Below, piece after piece: positions 26,834-35,737 of a stretch of DNA of 64,000 bases. Both the position numbers and the translations under genes were made by a program. How positions within the stretch are numbered: the first letter of the stretch is position 1; every line of letters starts with the position of its first letter. Location of the stretch: contig NZ_LOPW02000018.1 of assembly GCF_001469875.2 (NCBI RefSeq), positions 412,801-476,800 of the forward strand. Direction: 5' to 3'. The stretch is from Haloferax marisrubri. Lineage in GTDB: Archaea > Halobacteriota > Halobacteria > Halobacteriales > Haloferacaceae. The notes under the pieces were generated by a model. It did not search any database. It saw nothing but the letters and a program-made list of their open reading frames with translations, and had not been told where the DNA came from.

Positions 26834-27172
26834 TGTCTATGATAGGAGATATGGTACCGCAATAAAAAAAGCCTCGGTCAGTTCGACCTCACTCGTTGCT
26901 GGCTCGGTAAGTGGCGATACGGCCTAGCCAGCCCCCACGGTTGTGTATTTTTCAGCTTATCTCATGCTTCGCTCCCGAATCACAACCTCGGCAAGTGTCG
27001 CTGTTCGTGGGCAGCCAACGTATCCATCGGTACTGTCCGAGAGAATCAGAGGATGCAAAGCAAACAGTTGGTCAGCATCAACTAGTTGTACGACTGGGCG
27101 TCTCGCTTGAGCCCAAGTGGTGCCACCATCACAAGAAGTTATATTGGTCCACTTGGAGTCTTAGATGTGTCT
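26834..27172. other. Divergent intergenic region, beta-galactosidase/aldolase
   Basis: These 339 bp lack a supported gene. There is a poly-A stretch (AATAAAAAAAG) near 26862-26872, at about -30 to -40 for the beta-galactosidase gene, and TTATATTGG near 27139-27147, about 25-35 bp before the aldolase ATG. No clear copy of the IclR-type palindrome is seen here. Confidence 0.4.
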
Positions 27173-27811
27173 ATGAGTGAAGTCTCGATTCACCAGCGTA
27201 TCGTCGATCCTGGAATCATCGCGATCGTACGTGGCATCGATTCAGCTGTCGCACCCGACGTCGTTCGTGCTATCGCAGCCGGTGGCGTCAACGCGATCGA
27301 GATTACAGCCAACACGCCGGGGGCGGTCGACATGATTCGAGAGGTCTCCAACAGCGTCGACGATGTTGCCATCGGTGCCGGGACGGTTCTCGACCCGGAG
27401 ACTGCTCGGGCCGTCCAACTCGCCGGTGCTGAGTTCGTCGTCACCCCGACAGTGAACACGGACGTCATTGAGACCTGCAATCGGTACGAAACGCCTATTG
27501 CGACGGGTGTGATGACGCCGACGGAGGCACTCACCGCGACTGAGGCCGGGGCGGACTTCTGTAAACTGTTCCCTGCGTCAGCTGTCGGCCCCCAACATAT
27601 AAGTGCGATAAACGGACCACTCCCGCAAGTCCCGCTGATACCGACGGGTGGCGTCTCGACCGACAACGCAGCAGCGTTCTTCGAAGCCGGCGCGGCTGCC
27701 CTTGGCGTCGGTAGTTCTATCGTCGACGGTGAGGCCATCGCCACCGGCGACTTTAGTGCGTTGACCGATGCGGCCAGCGAGTTCGTCGCAATCGCCGAGG
27801 AGTACCGATGA
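27173..27811 (+). CDS. 2-keto-3-deoxy-6-phospho-gluconate/galactonate aldolase
   Basis: This 212-residue class I aldolase starts at ATG 27173 ([14 protein letters not shown]); an upstream in-frame extension from 27086 lacks family features. Motifs are [32 protein letters not shown] (catalytic Glu/Arg region), [10 protein letters not shown] and [12 protein letters not shown] with the Schiff-base lysine, ending in [19 protein letters not shown]. It cleaves KDPG or KDPGal to pyruvate and glyceraldehyde 3-phosphate. Its stop overlaps the start of the KDG kinase (ATGA), so both are coupled. With the galactonate dehydratase nearby, KDPGal is the likely physiological substrate. Confidence 0.92.
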   Translation: MSEVSIHQRIVDPGIIAIVRGIDSAVAPDVVRAIAAGGVNAIEITANTPGAVDMIREVSNSVDDVAIGAGTVLDPETARAVQLAGAEFVVTPTVNTDVIETCNRYETPIATGVMTPTEALTATEAGADFCKLFPASAVGPQHISAINGPLPQVPLIPTGGVSTDNAAAFFEAGAAALGVGSSIVDGEAIATGDFSALTDAASEFVAIAEEYR

Positions 27812-28764
27812 CACCCGACCTCGTCACCTTCGGCGAGACGATGCTTCGGCTGAGTCCGCCTGCGGGCGAACGGTTGGAAACGGCGACGGAACTCGATTTC
27901 CGAACGGCGGGGGCAGAGAGCAACGTTGCCATTGCGGCGGCACGACTCGGCACCGACGCTTGCTGGCTCTCAAAGCTCCCGGACTCAGCGCTCGGCCGCC
28001 GCGTGACGAACGAAATCCAAACCCACGGTGTTGACCCCCGAGTTGCGTGGAGTACGTCGTCACGCCAAGGAACATATTACATCGAGCAGGGGGCAGCACC
28101 CCGGCCGACGACGGTCATCTACGACCGGACCGACGCAGCCGTCACCACCGCCGAGCCGGACGACCTCAATCGCGAGGCGATTCGTAACGCCCAGGTGTTC
28201 TACACGAGCGGTATCACTCCCGCACTCTCGGAGACGCTCGAAGCGACGACGGCCGAACTACTCGCTGACGCACAGTCGGCGGGAACGGCGACCGCGTTCG
28301 ACCTCAACTACCGGGGAAAGCTCTGGTCGCCGGCTGAAGCGAAGGCAACGTGTGAGTCACTCTTTTCTGACGTTGATATTCTCGTCGCGGCCGAGCGCGA
28401 CATCCGGCACGTCCTCGACCGCGAAGGCGATGCTCGAGCACTTGCCGACGGATTAGTAGACGACTTCGGTTTCGAGACAGTAATCGTTACCCGTGGTGAC
28501 GAGGGCGCGCTTGCCCTCAACGACGGGACGGTGTACGACCAACCGGCATTCGAGACAGAGACGGTCGACGCAATCGGCACCGGTGATGCGTTCGTTGGCG
28601 CGTACCTCTCACGACACATCGCCGGTGACACGGTCGGTGACGCGCTCTGCTACGCCGCGGCGACTGCCGCACTCAAACGGACTATCGAAGGAGACCTCGC
28701 AGTCGTGACGCCAGCAGAAGTCGAACGGGTGGTAGAAAACAGAGGAGGTGGTATCGCGCGGTAG
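27808..28764 (+). CDS. kdgK: 2-keto-3-deoxygluconate/galactonate kinase (PfkB family)
   Basis: This 318-residue ribokinase-family enzyme has the N-terminal [15 protein letters not shown], the substrate loop [40 protein letters not shown] and the C-terminal signature [15 protein letters not shown] with the catalytic Asp in GTGD. It phosphorylates KDG/KDGal at C6 with ATP, feeding the aldolase it is translationally coupled to. In Haloferax the DeLey-Doudoroff galactose pathway uses exactly this pair. It is convergent with the SDR gene. Confidence 0.93.
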   Translation: MTPDLVTFGETMLRLSPPAGERLETATELDFRTAGAESNVAIAAARLGTDACWLSKLPDSALGRRVTNEIQTHGVDPRVAWSTSSRQGTYYIEQGAAPRPTTVIYDRTDAAVTTAEPDDLNREAIRNAQVFYTSGITPALSETLEATTAELLADAQSAGTATAFDLNYRGKLWSPAEAKATCESLFSDVDILVAAERDIRHVLDREGDARALADGLVDDFGFETVIVTRGDEGALALNDGTVYDQPAFETETVDAIGTGDAFVGAYLSRHIAGDTVGDALCYAAATAALKRTIEGDLAVVTPAEVERVVENRGGGIAR

Positions 28765-28787
28765 GCCAAGTGGGGGCGCAGCGACCG

Positions 28788-29579
28788 CTAGTAACGCTCT
28801 TTGTATTCGAGGTAGGTGTGATCCTGCATGACTGCAGTCCGACCGCCGTCGACGAGGAGGTTCGTCCCAGTCACAAACGATGCCTCATCGCTGGTCAGAA
28901 AGGCTACTGTCGCGGCAACGTCCTCGGGAGCGCCGATGCGACCGACTGGGTGGATTGCCTCGACACGTTCACGGTCGTCTGCGCTCAACTCCTCTTGTGT
29001 GCGTTCGACCTCGACCCATCCCGGATTGACGGTGTTGACGGTGATTCCGAGAGGTCCGAGTTCAAGCGCAAGTGCACGCGTCATCCCGTTGATACCCGCT
29101 TTGACGGCATTGTAGGGGAACAGCCCAGGCATCGTCAAGAAGGCATGATTCGAGGACATGTTGACGATAGAACCCCCCGCAGGCATATGTTCGGCGGCGT
29201 GTTTGGCGCACAGCCAGAACGAACGGAAATCAGTCTCGAGAACGAACTCCCAGTCGTCTATCGTCGCCTCGGCCGCAGTCGTCTCCGTCTGGACGCCGGC
29301 GTTGTTGACGAGCACGTCAAGTCGTCCGTAGCGGTCCACAGTCTCATCGACCAGCGCCTCGATGGCCGCGGGGTCGCGCATGTCGGCCTCAACGAACGTC
29401 GCTTCGCCACCGACCTCTCGGATAGTATTGACTGTCTCCTGGCCATCGGTGGCTGAACGGCCGTTGACGACGACGGCTGCACCCTCGCGGGCGAGGCGCT
29501 TTGCGACGCCTGCACCGATGCCTTTCGTCGACCCCGTTACGATGGCGACCCGGCCCTCGTGTCGTTGTGAGTCTACCAT
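28788..29579 (-). CDS. SDR family oxidoreductase, probable sugar (galactose) dehydrogenase
   Basis: This 263-residue classical SDR starts at ATG 29579. It shows the cofactor motif VTGSTKGIGAGVAKRLA, VLVNNAGVQ (NNAG), a catalytic Ser in NMSSNHAF, the YNAVKAG Tyr-x3-Lys pair, and DEASFVTGTNLLVDGG near the end. It overlaps the galactonate dehydratase gene by 7 bp and is the last gene of the transporter operon. The sequence alone does not fix the substrate. Context favours NAD(P)-dependent oxidation of galactose to galactonolactone, the first step of the pathway completed by its neighbours. Confidence 0.88.
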   Translation of the reverse strand: MVDSQRHEGRVAIVTGSTKGIGAGVAKRLAREGAAVVVNGRSATDGQETVNTIREVGGEATFVEADMRDPAAIEALVDETVDRYGRLDVLVNNAGVQTETTAAEATIDDWEFVLETDFRSFWLCAKHAAEHMPAGGSIVNMSSNHAFLTMPGLFPYNAVKAGINGMTRALALELGPLGITVNTVNPGWVEVERTQEELSADDRERVEAIHPVGRIGAPEDVAATVAFLTSDEASFVTGTNLLVDGGRTAVMQDHTYLEYKERY

Positions 29580-30727
29580 TCGGCGACTCCTCCATCGTCG
29601 TGTCGCCAGACCGGATTGTGCCAGTCAACGTCAATTTCGGCGCGTTCACGAACGTAGTCGATATCGATGTCGACGCCGAGGCCTGGACCGTCTGGGAGGT
29701 CAACGTAGCCATCATCGTAGTCGAACACTGAGGGGTCTTCGAGGTAGTCAAGTACGTCGTTGCTCTCGTTGTAGTGGATGTCGAGGCTCTGTTCTTGGAT
29801 AAGCGCGTTTGGTGCGACGGCGTCGACTTGGAGACATGAGGCGAGCGCAAGCGGCCCGAGTGGGCAGTGTGGTGCCATCGCTGCGTCGTACGCCTCAGCC
29901 ATCGCTGCGATCTTCTTCACTTCGGTGATGCCGCCAGCGTGTGAGAGGTCTGGCTGGATGATATCAACCGACTGGTCTTCGAAGACATGTTTGTAGTCCC
30001 ACCGGGAATACATTCGTTCGCCGGTTGCGATAGGTGTCGATGTCTGTGCCGCAATATCAGGGAGCGCGTCGTTGTGCTCAGGGAGAACAGGTTCCTCGAT
30101 GAAAAACGGCTCGTGTGGTTCGAGCGCCTTCGCCAGTCGCTTGGCCATCGGCTTCGTGACTCGCCCGTGGAAGTCGACGCCGATGTCGACCTCGGGACCG
30201 ACCGCCTCCCGGACGGTTCGGAGACGGTCGACAGCGTCCGCGACAGCGCTCGGGTTGTCCACTCGTCGAATCTCCGGCGTCGCGTTCATCTTGAGCGCCG
30301 TGAACCCAGCGTCAACCTTCTCTGCGGCGGCCTCGCCGACGGCGGCGGGGCGGTCGCCACCGACCCATTGGTAGACACGAACGCGGTCCCGAACCGGGCC
30401 ACCAAGGAGCTCGTAAACTGGTGCATCGAACTGTTTGCCCTTGATGTCCCATAACGCCTGGTCGATACCGGCGATTGCGGACATCAAGATTGGACCACCG
30501 CGATAGAAGCCACCGCGGTACATCGTTTGCCAGTGGTCTTCGATTCGGCTCGGATCTTCGCCGAGGAGGTACGTTTCCATGAGTTCCTCAACGGCAGCCC
30601 GAACGGAGTGTGACCGACCTTCGACGACTGGTTCTCCCCAGCCGACGATGCCATCGCTCGTCTCGATACGGAGGAATAACCACCGCGGCGGTACCTCGAA
30701 CAACTCGTAATTAGTGATTCGTGTCAT
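29573..30727 (-). CDS. dgoD: D-galactonate dehydratase (enolase superfamily)
   Basis: This 384-residue enzyme starts at ATG 30727. Its N-terminal capping domain (WGEPVVEGRSHSV, MYRGGFYRGGPILMSAIAGIDQALWDIKGK) is nearly diagnostic for galactonate dehydratase. The barrel carries the Mg ligands and acid/base residues: IGVDFHGR (Asp and His), FFIEEPVLPEH, IATGERMYSRW, APHCPLGP and QEQS. It converts galactonate to 2-keto-3-deoxygalactonate. It is the fourth gene in the SBP-permease-permease-dgoD-SDR operon, 63 bp after the permease. Confidence 0.93.
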   Translation of the reverse strand: MTRITNYELFEVPPRWLFLRIETSDGIVGWGEPVVEGRSHSVRAAVEELMETYLLGEDPSRIEDHWQTMYRGGFYRGGPILMSAIAGIDQALWDIKGKQFDAPVYELLGGPVRDRVRVYQWVGGDRPAAVGEAAAEKVDAGFTALKMNATPEIRRVDNPSAVADAVDRLRTVREAVGPEVDIGVDFHGRVTKPMAKRLAKALEPHEPFFIEEPVLPEHNDALPDIAAQTSTPIATGERMYSRWDYKHVFEDQSVDIIQPDLSHAGGITEVKKIAAMAEAYDAAMAPHCPLGPLALASCLQVDAVAPNALIQEQSLDIHYNESNDVLDYLEDPSVFDYDDGYVDLPDGPGLGVDIDIDYVRERAEIDVDWHNPVWRHDDGGVAEW

Positions 30728-30790
30728 TGTGTGTCTTAGCGTATCAGTATATCTGTGTCTCGCTCTTCGAACGGGGTGGTGAAAACGGGG

Positions 30791-31696
30791 TTACATCCCT
30801 TTCATCCCACCGCTGGCAAGCCCCTCGACGATGTAGCTCTGGACGAAGGCAAACAGGACGACCACAGGCACGATCGTAATCGTCGCTGCGGTCAACAGAA
30901 GTTCCCACGCGACCGTGTTCTGCGACTGGAACAGCTGGAGACCGAACGGAAGCGTTCGCGTCGCGGCTGTCTGCGACAGGATCGAGACGAGAAGGTAGTC
31001 GTTCCACGAGAGAATAAACGTGTAGAACCCCGCAACAGCGATGCCGGGCAACGACAGCGGGACGATAATACGCCAGAGGATGTCCAGACGCGAACAGCCG
31101 TCCATCTTCGCTGCCTCGTCGAGCGATGCCGGGATGTCATCGAAGTATCCTTTCAACAGCCACGTACCGAGCGGAATCCCCCCGACAGAATGCGCGATGA
31201 CGATGCCGAGATACGAGTCGATGAGATTCAGCGAGAACATCAACAGGAAAAACGGGATAAGGATGAGCACGAGCGGGAGCATCTGCGTCGCGAGGAACGA
31301 CAGCAGAATCGACTGCCGGCCGGGGAACTCAAATCTACTCAGTGAGTATGCCGCTAGCGTCCCGACAACGAGCGTGAGGGTGGTCGTCGAAACCGCGATG
31401 ACGACTGAGTTGACGAAGTACCCCTGGAACGCCCCCGTCTGCAGAACAGTGAGGTAGTTCTCGACGGTGAGGTCACCGAGCGACGGGATGAGTTGTGGCG
31501 AGTAGAGGAACTCCTGGGATGTGAACGTCACGAGCAGCATGTACCCCACCGGAAGCAGGAGGAAAGCGAAGTACAGGCTGAGGACAGCGTACACTCCGAC
31601 GAGACGACGCGGCGACATGTCGTCGGATAGCCACGCGTCGAAGCGCTGAATCAGCGAACGGTCCGAAGACGAGTGTGTGGATGAGTCAGTTGCCAT
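30791..31696 (-). CDS. Sugar ABC transporter permease, MalG type
   Basis: This 301-residue inner-membrane protein starts at ATG 31696 with about six transmembrane helices. The coupling-helix EAA motif is EAAKMDGCSRLDILWRIIVPLSLPG, in the penultimate cytoplasmic loop. The N-terminus before the first helix (about 45 residues) is polar, as in MalG-type permeases. It pairs with the MalF-type permease 12 bp upstream; the ATPase at 34207-35388 would energise them. The substrate is probably galactose, galactonate or galactosides, from context. Confidence 0.93.
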   Translation of the reverse strand: MATDSSTHSSSDRSLIQRFDAWLSDDMSPRRLVGVYAVLSLYFAFLLLPVGYMLLVTFTSQEFLYSPQLIPSLGDLTVENYLTVLQTGAFQGYFVNSVVIAVSTTTLTLVVGTLAAYSLSRFEFPGRQSILLSFLATQMLPLVLILIPFFLLMFSLNLIDSYLGIVIAHSVGGIPLGTWLLKGYFDDIPASLDEAAKMDGCSRLDILWRIIVPLSLPGIAVAGFYTFILSWNDYLLVSILSQTAATRTLPFGLQLFQSQNTVAWELLLTAATITIVPVVVLFAFVQSYIVEGLASGGMKGM

Positions 31697-31708
31697 TGGT
31701 CTGTTCGG

Positions 31709-32629
31709 TTAGTCGCGAGCCTCCAGTCTCACGTACACGACGGTGAAGGCCATCATGATGATGAGCATCACGAGTGCCATGCTCGCCCCGTATCCGAGGG
31801 CGTACTGTTCGAACGCCTGCTTGTAGATGTACGTCGACATTACCTCTGTGTTCCCGAGCGGCCCGCCGCCGGTCGAGAGATAGACGATGTCGAAGTTGTT
31901 GAACGTGAAGATGACGTGCAGCACGATCATAATCATCGACACGTACGAGATCTGTGGGAGGGTGATGTATCGGAAGGCCTGCAACGGTCCTGCACCGTCA
32001 AGTCGGGCAGCCTCGTACTGGGTCTCCGGAATCGACTTCATCGCGGCCATGAGTGCAATGGCGTAGAACGGAACGTTACGCCACACGTGCATCACGACGA
32101 TGAGCGGGAATGCGACACCGGGACGGCCGAACCAGTACGTCGTCTCCAACCCCAACTTCGCGAGGACGATGTTGGCCGGGCCGAAATCGGGTTGGACGAG
32201 AAATCGGAAGATGATAACCATCACGATGCCGGGAAGCACCCAGGTAATCATCGATGCGCTACGGAAGAAGCCAGCTCCAGGCACTTTCTCTTTGAGTGCC
32301 AGCGCTAATCCCAACCCGAGGAGGTACTGTAGCGAGACGGCGACGGCCGTCAGCAGAACCGTGTGCCAGAGCGCCGACTTGAACGTCGCGTCCGACAGCA
32401 TCTGACCGAAGTTGCTGAGTCCGACGAAGGTCATCTGGTCGGGGTTCAAAAGCGACACTTCGAAGAACGCCAGTTGGATTCCTCGAAGCGTCGGGTAGAC
32501 GATGATGGCGCCGAGCATAATCACAGCCGGGAGTACCATCGCATAGCCCAACCAGGTGTCCGAGACGAACCGCTTGAACTCCGCTACGTACGGCGAGAGT
32601 GGACTAGACGAGATGTCTTGTGTGGCCAT
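31709..32629 (-). CDS. Sugar ABC transporter permease, MalF type
   Basis: This 306-residue permease starts at ATG 32629, six bases after the binding-protein stop. There are six predicted helices beginning with YAMVLPAVIMLGAIIVYPTL. The pattern FVGLSNFGQMLSD before helix 2 and the EAA loop EAARLDGAGPLQAFRYITLPQ are typical of carbohydrate-uptake CUT1 MalF subunits. It sits second in the operon of the binding protein, permeases, dgoD and SDR. Confidence 0.93.
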   Translation of the reverse strand: MATQDISSSPLSPYVAEFKRFVSDTWLGYAMVLPAVIMLGAIIVYPTLRGIQLAFFEVSLLNPDQMTFVGLSNFGQMLSDATFKSALWHTVLLTAVAVSLQYLLGLGLALALKEKVPGAGFFRSASMITWVLPGIVMVIIFRFLVQPDFGPANIVLAKLGLETTYWFGRPGVAFPLIVVMHVWRNVPFYAIALMAAMKSIPETQYEAARLDGAGPLQAFRYITLPQISYVSMIMIVLHVIFTFNNFDIVYLSTGGGPLGNTEVMSTYIYKQAFEQYALGYGASMALVMLIIMMAFTVVYVRLEARD

Positions 32630-32635
32630 GGTGTT

Positions 32636-34033
32636 CTACAGTTCGCTTTCGAGTGCGGTCAGTTCCTCGTGGAGTTTCGTACCGGCCTTGTACGGGTCAG
32701 TCTTGCCGTAGGAAACCTCCTGCATAAGGCGGTAGAACGGCTCTCGGACGGGGCCCCATCCAACTTTTGCGAGTGCGCGACCAGTCTTGAACACGTCGAC
32801 GAACGGTTCCCAGTTCTCGTTGTCGATGGTTGATTCCACCTCGTCGTGGACGGGTGTCATCGCGTTTCCGGGAGAGTCCTCACCCATCGCGTTCATCGTG
32901 TCTGGACTGGCGAACGTGGCGATTGCATCCCACGCGGCGTCCTTCTGGTCGCTGTGTGAGTTCATCATTATCGGTTTGACTTCGAGGAACGTCCCCTTCG
33001 AACCACCGTCACCGTAGGGGAGGTGGCCGACGCCGGTGTTCTCGTTGAGGAGCGTGGCCGTCGCATCGGTATCGTTGATGTTGGTCCCAGTCGTCCAGCC
33101 ACGGAGCCACGTCCCACACTCGATAAAGGCGAACTGCCCGTTGAGGTACCCGGGGTCGTTGACCTGCCACCCGGTCCCAAGTTGGTCCGGGTTACCGAGT
33201 GGTTCGTCGGCCGCCCACACTTGGTAGTACCAGTTGTCGAAAATTTGGCCGAGCGTGTCGGCGTCGATATTCAACGCCCACGCGTCCCCCTCGGGAACGT
33301 AGAGCTGGTCCGTATGTTGATAGACGTGCGACATCCACTCTTGGAACGCTCGGACGCTGCCGTCTTTCGTACAGTTGTGGTAGGCCTGGATGCCGTCGAC
33401 TTCCTTGTTGATGAGCCGACCGATTTCCTGAAACTCCTGAGCGGTCTCCGGCGGCTCCTGGCCCAACTCTTCGAGAACGTCCATCCGGTAGATGAGTGCA
33501 CGGCCGTTGCCCGTGTACGGAAGCCCGTAGAGCTTCCCTTGGTACCGCATCGCGTCGAGCGCAGAGTCGACGAAGCCGTCGAAGTAATCGAGTTCTTCGA
33601 CACGATCGTCAAGTGGTTCGAGATGTCCCGCCTTGATATACTCCGTCAGGTGAGCAAGGACACCCTCGATGACATCGGGATCACCGGTCCGAGCACCCGT
33701 GAGAAACTTTTGTCTGAGATCCTCGTATGAGAACCGCCCGATAGTCAACGGTGCGTCGCCCCGAGCGTTGTAGTTCTCTTTGAACGTGTCCTTCCAGATA
33801 GGAGGTGAGTCGTCGTTGGGGAAGGTGTACTCCCAGAAGAGCACCTCATCCCCGCTTGCATCACCGCTACTGTTACTCTGGTCGGTAGCGGTATCCCCAT
33901 CGCCTCCGCCGAGTTGCCTGTCGCCTCCACTATTACCGCCACCCGTACACCCCGCGAGTGCGACGCCTGCGCCAACACCGAGGCCCTTCACGAGTGAACG
34001 CCTGCTCAAACTAGATGAGTTACTCTCTGTCAT
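32636..34033 (-). CDS. Sugar ABC transporter substrate-binding lipoprotein (Tat-exported)
   Basis: This 465-residue protein starts at ATG 34033 (MTESNSSSLSRRSLVKGL); seven upstream in-frame residues are not needed. A twin-arginine signal (SRRSLVKG) is followed by a hydrophobic stretch and the lipobox ALAGCTGG, so it is probably Tat-exported and lipid-anchored at the cell surface. A Ser/Gly/Asp-rich linker (to about residue 65) precedes a CUT1-type solute-binding fold (VLFWEYTFPND, GKLYGLPYTGNGRALIYRMDVLEELG). It is the first gene of its operon. The A+T-rich TTATTTATAATTTA at 34067-34080 lies upstream as a probable TATA region. Confidence 0.92.
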   Translation of the reverse strand: MTESNSSSLSRRSLVKGLGVGAGVALAGCTGGGNSGGDRQLGGGDGDTATDQSNSSGDASGDEVLFWEYTFPNDDSPPIWKDTFKENYNARGDAPLTIGRFSYEDLRQKFLTGARTGDPDVIEGVLAHLTEYIKAGHLEPLDDRVEELDYFDGFVDSALDAMRYQGKLYGLPYTGNGRALIYRMDVLEELGQEPPETAQEFQEIGRLINKEVDGIQAYHNCTKDGSVRAFQEWMSHVYQHTDQLYVPEGDAWALNIDADTLGQIFDNWYYQVWAADEPLGNPDQLGTGWQVNDPGYLNGQFAFIECGTWLRGWTTGTNINDTDATATLLNENTGVGHLPYGDGGSKGTFLEVKPIMMNSHSDQKDAAWDAIATFASPDTMNAMGEDSPGNAMTPVHDEVESTIDNENWEPFVDVFKTGRALAKVGWGPVREPFYRLMQEVSYGKTDPYKAGTKLHEELTALESEL

Positions 34034-34066
34034 GGGATGAACCCTACAGCACACATTAGACCACCA

Positions 34067-34080
34067 TTATTTATAATTTA
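34067..34080 (-). promoter_or_regulatory. A+T-rich TATA region of the binding-protein operon
   Basis: TTATTTATAATTTA lies 34-47 bp upstream of the binding-protein ATG at 34033. It is the only A+T-rich element in the short gap to malK and is the probable operon promoter. Confidence 0.45.
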
Positions 34081-34206
34081 CTAATGGACACATATTCCAC
34101 AGACATCGGCAACGGCGGTGTTAGCTACACTATCGGGAAGAGAAAGTTCGATCCAAGCGACGACGCTTCGCTAGCAGAGTGATCGACTAGTGACTGTCCC
34201 GCAGCA

Positions 34207-35388
34207 TCACTCGGCTCCGACCTCAACGCTGCCGACGTTGTCGAGACCAACGAGTGCGTCGATATCACTAGACTCGGGTGGCTCGCGGTTCCGAAGTGTC
34301 TCGCCCGTCTTCCCGTCGAAGAGATGAATCCGGTCCTGCGGGAACTGAACGGTTAGCTGCCTCCCCGGTTCGATGACGATGTCTCCTTCGAGCGTTGCAG
34401 TATACTGCTTGCCACCGATTTGAAGGTAGACGTAGGTGACATCGCCTAGTGGTTCAGTTACCTCCACTTCCGGCGACAACGCGTTGTGTGTGCCTGCTGG
34501 AACCGCTTTGATATCTTCAGGACGGATACCTAGGGTGAACTGTTGTCCCGAGTTTTCGATATCTGCGTAGACGTCATCGTCCAATTCGTAGCTAAAGGCG
34601 TCGTGAACGAGCGTTGGCGTCTCGCCGCTCGTGTCGAGTTCGACATCGAAGAAATTCATCGACGGTGAGCCAATGAAGCCGGCGACGAACTGATTCTCCG
34701 GCTGGTGGTAGCATTCCAGCGGAGTCCCAATCTGCTGCAGTTCACCGTCGTTGAGCACGGCGATTCGGTCAGACATGGTCATTGCTTCAGTCTGGTCGTG
34801 CGTGACGTAGATAGTCGTCACGTCGAACTTCTGCTGAATTTTCTGGAGTTCCGTCCGCATCGTCGTCCGGAGTTTCGCGTCGAGGTTCGATAGCGGCTCG
34901 TCCATCAGAAACACTTCGGGTTCACGGACGATAGCACGACCAAGCGCAACGCGCTGTTGCTGCCCCCCGGAAAGGTCACCCGGCTTCTTACCGAGCAGAT
35001 CATCGATACCCATCATCTCGGCCGCCTCGTGAACCCGTTTTCGAATCTCGTCCTTCGGGAGGTCGGTCGTCATCTTTAGCCCGAAAGACATGTTTTCTTC
35101 TGCAGTCATGTGCGGGTACAACGCGTAGTTCTGGAAAACCATCGCCATATTCCGCGCCTTAGGCTTGTTGTCAGTAACTGCCTCGCCGTCAAGTACTAAC
35201 TCACCAGATGTTGGTGTCTCGAGACCTGCGATACATCGTAGTGTCGTGGATTTCCCACAACCAGAGGGACCGACGAGAACGATGAACTCGCCGTCTTCGA
35301 TCTCCACGTCGAAGTCGTCGACAGCAACGATATCTCCGCTATTGTCGTGGAACACCTTCTTGAGGTGCTGAACGTCTAGCTTACCCAT
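34207..35388 (-). CDS. Sugar ABC transporter ATPase (MalK/UgpC type)
   Basis: This 393-residue protein starts at ATG 35388 (MGKLDVQHLKKVF); the frame runs 28 codons further upstream without family similarity. It has Walker A (GPSGCGKSTTLRCIAGLE), Q-loop QNYALYPHMTAEENM, signature LSGGQQQRVALGRA, Walker B VFLMDEPLSNLDAK and H-loop YVTHDQTEAMTMSD. A C-terminal TOBE/OB regulatory domain is complete (LGIRPEDIKAV, EVTEPLGDVTYVYLQIGG). It energises the MalF/MalG-type permeases downstream. It has its own promoter region, since 173 bp separate it from the binding-protein gene. Confidence 0.94.
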   Translation of the reverse strand: MGKLDVQHLKKVFHDNSGDIVAVDDFDVEIEDGEFIVLVGPSGCGKSTTLRCIAGLETPTSGELVLDGEAVTDNKPKARNMAMVFQNYALYPHMTAEENMSFGLKMTTDLPKDEIRKRVHEAAEMMGIDDLLGKKPGDLSGGQQQRVALGRAIVREPEVFLMDEPLSNLDAKLRTTMRTELQKIQQKFDVTTIYVTHDQTEAMTMSDRIAVLNDGELQQIGTPLECYHQPENQFVAGFIGSPSMNFFDVELDTSGETPTLVHDAFSYELDDDVYADIENSGQQFTLGIRPEDIKAVPAGTHNALSPEVEVTEPLGDVTYVYLQIGGKQYTATLEGDIVIEPGRQLTVQFPQDRIHLFDGKTGETLRNREPPESSDIDALVGLDNVGSVEVGAE

Positions 35389-35737
35389 ACCACGTCCAAG
35401 ATTGTTATTCGTGTTAAATCTTGCTCTCGTAGGAATTTCTCCGGTAAGCCCTCTCGGCAAGACAGAGGGCAAGCTCGGAGCAGTCGGGTGACTTCAGAGA
35501 TTGACCCCTAAGCTGTAGCAGGCGGACTCAACGGCAGAACTCGCCCCACAATATTCTATGTTACATGAAACAGCTGTGGTTGGCAACAGTCAACTCATCG
35601 GGATGTGCCACCTGTGCCCATCTCTGGCCGATATCGATGGCATTGAGATTTTTATATATCATGAAACTAAATCAAAGACCGTTTCGAAGACAAGCCAATT
35701 GGAGGTATCGAGGCGAAAGAACACCCAACAGAGGGGG
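35389..35737. other. Intergenic region upstream of malK with degenerate IclR-type palindromes
   Basis: No gene is seen in these 349 bp. Imperfect copies of the TTTCAYG-N3-CRTGAAA element appear at 35554-35570 (TTCTATG TTA CATGAAA) and 35650-35666 (TTTTATA TAT CATGAAA). They lie upstream of malK and just past the 3' end of the sulfatase gene. Confidence 0.4.

Noticed and set aside
26911-27180. 89-codon ORF between the beta-galactosidase and aldolase genes
   Set aside because: It lies in promoter DNA, ends over the aldolase start and has no plausible fold.
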